Source of the DNA: Ferruginibacter sp.
GTDB lineage: Bacteria; Bacteroidota; Bacteroidia; Chitinophagales; Chitinophagaceae
Direction: 5' to 3'
Assembly: GCA_013141115.1 (NCBI GenBank)
Contig: JABFRP010000001.1
Coordinates: 852,376 to 916,375 of the forward strand
DNA: 64,000 nucleotides
Shown: positions 61,137-64,000 of the stretch, in pieces
Numbering within the stretch: position 1 is the first letter of the stretch
How the letters are laid out: each line of letters starts with the position of its first letter
Position numbers and translations under genes: made by a program
The notes under the pieces: generated by a model
The model's database searches: none
Told to the model about the DNA's origin: nothing
The model's input: only the letters and a program-made list of their open reading frames with translations

Positions 61137-61905
61137 ATCCTTTTTTAAAAAAGATATCATACCCAAAGCGAATAATAGTACCAGCCACCACTATTAAAAA
61201 AAAGATGCGGATAAACTTGTTGCCTTTTAAAATAGCTAATCGGGAGCCCAGTAAAGAGCCGGTGAAATTAAACAAAGCCATAGGGATAGCATATTGATAT
61301 AAGATGTGGCCACTGCCACCGAAATAAATTATAGACCCCAGGTTGGTAGATACATTTAATAATTTGGAGTGAGCACTTGCTTTTAAAAAATCAAAACCTA
61401 AAATGCTGATAAAAAATAACACCATAAAACTTCCTGCACCAGGGCCAATAAAGCCATCATAAAACCCTATCAGTAATGCAAATAGGATAGCATAAATATT
61501 TTCTTTGTTTTTACTGAGCGATGTTTTTACAGATAGCCCAAAATCTTTTTTTGTGTAAGTGTATATTGCAACGAGGAGGAGTACGCAAAACAAAACAGGT
61601 TTCATAAAATGATTACTTACAATAGCAACAGTTTTAGATCCTGCATAAGCTGCTGCCAGTGCTATGCTGCACATTATAGCCAGCAACCGCCAGTTAAGGG
61701 TAACTTTTAAACTATACTGTACAGCTGCAATAGCCGCACCAAAAATAGAAGGAATTTTGGTGGTGCCTAACAAAGAAGCTAATGGGTATTGTGGTAACGT
61801 TACTAATGTTACGGGTGTTTGTACCAGGCCACCACCGCCAACTATAGCATCAATAAAACCTGCAGCAAATGCACCAATACAAAGAATGATTATTTCCTGG
61901 CTCAT
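61135..61905 (-). CDS. TauE/SafE (TSUP) family transporter
   Basis: The 256-residue inner-membrane protein has about eight hydrophobic segments in two halves, each beginning with the TSUP motif: GAFAAGFIDAIVGGGGLVQTPV in the first and LLIGFYDGFIGPGAGSFMVLFF in the second. It also has LLNVSTNLGSIIYF. The family exports or imports organosulfur anions, sulfite or sulfide-related compounds; this member's substrate is not visible. Its ATG overlaps the stop of yggS (TAATG), so translation is coupled. The pairing with yggS is probably organisational rather than functional. Confidence 0.88.
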   Translation of the reverse strand: MSQEIIILCIGAFAAGFIDAIVGGGGLVQTPVTLVTLPQYPLASLLGTTKIPSIFGAAIAAVQYSLKVTLNWRLLAIMCSIALAAAYAGSKTVAIVSNHFMKPVLFCVLLLVAIYTYTKKDFGLSVKTSLSKNKENIYAILFALLIGFYDGFIGPGAGSFMVLFFISILGFDFLKASAHSKLLNVSTNLGSIIYFGGSGHILYQYAIPMALFNFTGSLLGSRLAILKGNKFIRIFFLIVVAGTIIRFGYDIFFKKG

Positions 61906-62585
61906 TAATGGTTATAGTTTCTTTCGCCAAATAATAAACTGCCAATGCGTGCCATATTGCTGCCTTCTTCTATTGCAATTTTATAATCGCCACTCATGCC
62001 CATAGAGAGAGTTGATAGTTGAAAGTTGATAGTTGAAAGTTGGGCATTTATATCAAATATCTTTTTTAGGTTTTTAAATTCACTTCTTATTAAATCGTTA
62101 TTGTCAGAAAATGAAGCCATTCCCATTAAGCCAATCACCTTTATGTTTTTAAATTCGTGTAATTCGCTTTTAATTTGTGTAATTATTTCTTGCAGCTCGT
62201 TTTCATCAAAACCAAATTTTGTTTCTTCTTTAGCAATATGTATTTGTAATAAGCAATTAATTACACGGTTGTTTTTTAATGCCTGTTTATTGATCTCTTT
62301 TAATAAATTAAAACTATCCACACCATGTATTAAGTGTACAAACGGGGCAATGTATTTTACTTTATTACTTTGCAAATGGCCGATGAAATGCCAACGGATA
62401 TCTTTAGGCAACAGCGCTTCTTTCTCTACTAATTCCTGTACATAATTTTCTCCAAAATTCCGTTGGCCTAAATCATACAAAGCCTGAATATCTTCTGCAG
62501 GCTTTGTTTTAGAAACAGCAACAAGTGTGGCTTTGCTTTTAAGTTCTTCAATAATTGTGTTGTATTTTTCTATGTTGATACCCAT
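61905..62585 (-). CDS. yggS: YggS-family PLP homeostasis protein
   Basis: YggS/PLPBP binds pyridoxal 5'-phosphate without enzymatic activity and keeps vitamin B6 and amino-acid pools balanced. The 226-residue protein has the Schiff-base Lys26 in AVSKTKP, the FGENYVQEL motif, WHFIGHLQSNKVKYI, HGVDS, KFGFDENEL, IGLMGMAS and the phosphate-binding LSMGMSGDYKIAIEEGSNMARIGSLLFG. Between the penultimate helix and this last motif it carries a stretch (residues 182-193) encoded by a 7-bp-period repeat, and another segment overlaps an AATTCGTGTAATT phrase. The fold should tolerate both because they lie in variable surface regions. Confidence 0.92.
   Translation of the reverse strand: MGINIEKYNTIIEELKSKATLVAVSKTKPAEDIQALYDLGQRNFGENYVQELVEKEALLPKDIRWHFIGHLQSNKVKYIAPFVHLIHGVDSFNLLKEINKQALKNNRVINCLLQIHIAKEETKFGFDENELQEIITQIKSELHEFKNIKVIGLMGMASFSDNNDLIRSEFKNLKKIFDINAQLSTINFQLSTLSMGMSGDYKIAIEEGSNMARIGSLLFGERNYNH
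62007..62041 (-). repeat. Heptamer-period repeat inside yggS
   Basis: Five 7-mers on the plus strand: GAGAGTT, GATAGTT, GAAAGTT, GATAGTT, GAAAGTT. It encodes QLSTINFQLSTL (residues 182-193) on the minus strand. Confidence 0.75.
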
Positions 62586-62642
62586 GTTTTGTTTTTATAC
62601 TGCACTGTAAAGTTATTATAAACGTTTAAATATGCTATTAAT

Positions 62643-62679
62643 AAAAAATGTGCAAGAGTTTTATTCCTTGCACATTTTT
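62643..62679 (-). terminator. Terminator after the acyl-CoA dehydrogenase gene
   Basis: A 13-bp stem (AAAAATGTGCAAG / CTTGCACATTTTT) with a 10-base loop lies about 50 bases after the stop on the minus strand, with T-rich sequence on both strands. Confidence 0.85.
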
Positions 62680-62727
62680 GTTATTTATTCTTCTTAAATA
62701 TTTTTTATTTAAGAGAAGGGGGAGATG

Positions 62728-63882
62728 TTATTTTAAAATACTTCTGCTGATCACAATGCGCTGTACCTCGCTGGTGCCTTCATATATCTGTGTAATTTTT
62801 GCATCTCTCATCATACGCTCCACATGATATTCTTTTACAAAACCATAACCACCGTGAATTTGTACTGCTTCGGTTGCCGTCCACATGGCTGTTTCGCTGG
62901 CAAATACTTTTGCCATACTGCCGCTTAGTGTGTAATCCATTTTATTGTCTTTTTCCCAGGCCGATTTTAAGCAAAGCAATCTGGCACATTCAATTTTTGT
63001 TGCCATATCGGCCAGTTTAAATTGGATGGCCTGGTGGTGCATAATTTCTTTACCAAAAGCTTTGCGTTGTTTACTGTAGGCCAAAGCTCTTTCGTATGCG
63101 CCACTGGCAATGCCCAGTGCCTGCGATGCTATGCCAATTCTTCCTCCCGCTAATGTTTTCATTGCGAATTTAAAACCAAAGCCATCTTCGCCAATCCTGT
63201 TTTCCTTGGGTACTTTTACATCGTTAAACAAAATGCTGTGGGTATCACTTCCACGAATACCCAGTTTGTTTTCTTTGGCACCAACCACTACACCCGGCCA
63301 GTTTTTTTCTACAATAAATGCATTAATGCCACGGCTGCCTTTGCTTATATCAGTTTGTGCAATTACTAAATAAACCGAAGCAGTGTTACCATTGGTGATC
63401 CAATTTTTGGTGCCATTCAGTAAATAATGATCCCCTTTGTCTTCTGCAGTAGTTTGCTGCGAAGTAGCATCGCTGCCTGCTTCGGGCTCACTCAATAAAA
63501 ATGCGCCAATATGTAATTCGCCATCCTTTTTTCCCTGGGCCAGCGGGGTTAAATATTTTTGTTTTTGTTCTTCGTTACCATATTCCTGTAAACCGTAACA
63601 AACCAGGCTATTGTTTACACTCATGCAAACACTAACGCTGGCATCTACTTTACTAATTTCTTCCATGGCCAGCACATAGCTTACGGTATCCATTCCGCTG
63701 CCGCCATATTCTGGTTTTACCATCATACCCATAAAGCCCAGGTCGGCCAGTTTTTCTATTTGTTCTTTAGGGAATTTTTGTAATTCATCCCGTTCAATAA
63801 CGCCGGGCAAGCATTCATTAACTGCAAAATCTTTTGCAGCCTGCTTAATCATAAGTTGTTCTTCTGTAAATTGAAAATCCAT
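62728..63882 (-). CDS. Short-chain-type acyl-CoA dehydrogenase
   Basis: The 384-residue FAD enzyme oxidises acyl-CoA at the alpha-beta bond and passes electrons to ETF. Conserved parts are MDFQFTEEQLMIKQAAKDFA at the N-terminus, FLLSEPEAGSDATSQQTTA (FAD and substrate loop), NWITNGNTASVYLVIAQTD, the GGRIGIASQALGIA segment, MWTATEAVQIHGGYGFVKEYHVERMMRDAKITQIYEGTSE with the catalytic Glu368, and VQRIVISR. Length and sequence fit the butyryl/short-chain group. It is alone, with a terminator downstream; partner enzymes of beta-oxidation are not in the window. Confidence 0.93.
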   Translation of the reverse strand: MDFQFTEEQLMIKQAAKDFAVNECLPGVIERDELQKFPKEQIEKLADLGFMGMMVKPEYGGSGMDTVSYVLAMEEISKVDASVSVCMSVNNSLVCYGLQEYGNEEQKQKYLTPLAQGKKDGELHIGAFLLSEPEAGSDATSQQTTAEDKGDHYLLNGTKNWITNGNTASVYLVIAQTDISKGSRGINAFIVEKNWPGVVVGAKENKLGIRGSDTHSILFNDVKVPKENRIGEDGFGFKFAMKTLAGGRIGIASQALGIASGAYERALAYSKQRKAFGKEIMHHQAIQFKLADMATKIECARLLCLKSAWEKDNKMDYTLSGSMAKVFASETAMWTATEAVQIHGGYGFVKEYHVERMMRDAKITQIYEGTSEVQRIVISRSILK

Positions 63883-63904
63883 AGCAGTCGTTTTAGTTTA
63901 GAAG

Positions 63905-63912
63905 CAAAAATA
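63905..63912 (-). promoter_or_regulatory. Candidate -7 box (TATTTTTG) for the acyl-CoA dehydrogenase
   Basis: Matches TAnnTTTG on the minus strand, 22 bases before the ATG. A plus-strand TATTTTTG at 63949-63956 points out of the window. Nothing else is recognisable in 63883-64000. Confidence 0.45.
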
Positions 63913-64000
63913 CGCTTTGGGGCCTGTGTTTGGAAAGATTGTGAAGGATATTTTTGCTATTGCAGATAATCCTTTTTCAACATTGTTACACTGCATACAG

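Overview
The window is AT-rich chromosomal DNA from a member of the Bacteroidota, most likely a Chitinophagaceae-like lineage. The evidence is a SusC/SusD pair, a TonB-dependent receptor with a carboxypeptidase-like N-terminal domain, five secreted proteins ending in the gliding-type (CHU_C, type B) type IX secretion sorting domain, a PorP/SprF protein, a DUF5686 protein, and recurrent promoter -7 boxes of the TAnnTTTG / TATCTTTR kind. I found no rRNA, tRNA, CRISPR array, intact insertion sequence or prophage. No gene-free gap exceeds about 230 bases.

Layout. 1-8.5 kb: the end of a beta-propeller protein cut by the window edge, a DUF5686 outer-membrane protein, tRNA hydroxylase TrhO, a small unknown protein with a possibly broken start, a secreted lactonase, an Nramp-type metal transporter and PurC. 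8.6-16 kb: a TonB receptor paired with a fasciclin lipoprotein, a nested palindromic element, a small retropepsin-like protease, YchF, and a fused SpmA-SpmB-like membrane protein. 16-25 kb (minus strand): DeoR-type regulator, SusC, SusD, a DUF4397 lipoprotein, a terminator, then a macroglobulin-like secreted protein. 25-28 kb: a serine hydrolase and SerA, divergent. 28-40 kb: a surface-protein locus. On the minus strand a PKD/IgGFc-like T9SS protein, a LuxR-type response regulator and a propeller histidine kinase lie head to tail. On the plus strand, divergently, a second T9SS protein is paired with PorP/SprF. 40-43 kb: NADH dehydrogenase II, a DUF2071 protein and a DUF3575-like beta-barrel. 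43-48 kb (minus): another PKD T9SS protein, a HEAT-repeat protein, a DUF2279 protein and a small secreted unknown. 48-55.4 kb: phosphosugar mutase, C-terminal processing protease, a secreted helical protein, Pcm, a second retropepsin-like protease, a small membrane protein and a queuosine-precursor transporter. 55.6-61 kb: a tandem pair of paralogous PKD T9SS proteins. 61-64 kb (minus): acyl-CoA dehydrogenase, then YggS overlapping a TauE/SafE transporter.

How it fits together. Most genes are housekeeping or nutrient acquisition. The accessory signal is cell-surface biology: two outer-membrane uptake systems (TonB receptor plus FAS1 lipoprotein; DeoR-SusCD operon) and a large T9SS surface repertoire. 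One T9SS protein is apparently co-transcribed with a two-component pair. Beneath the genes lies a layer of small dispersed repeats: 7-bp-period arrays at four loci, a roughly 73-bp element in two copies, a 118-bp nested palindrome and an AATTCGTGTAATT phrase. Two of these families run into coding sequence (YggS and the DUF2279 gene). I regard the repeat layer and the 28-40 kb surface/sensor locus as the least ordinary parts of the window.
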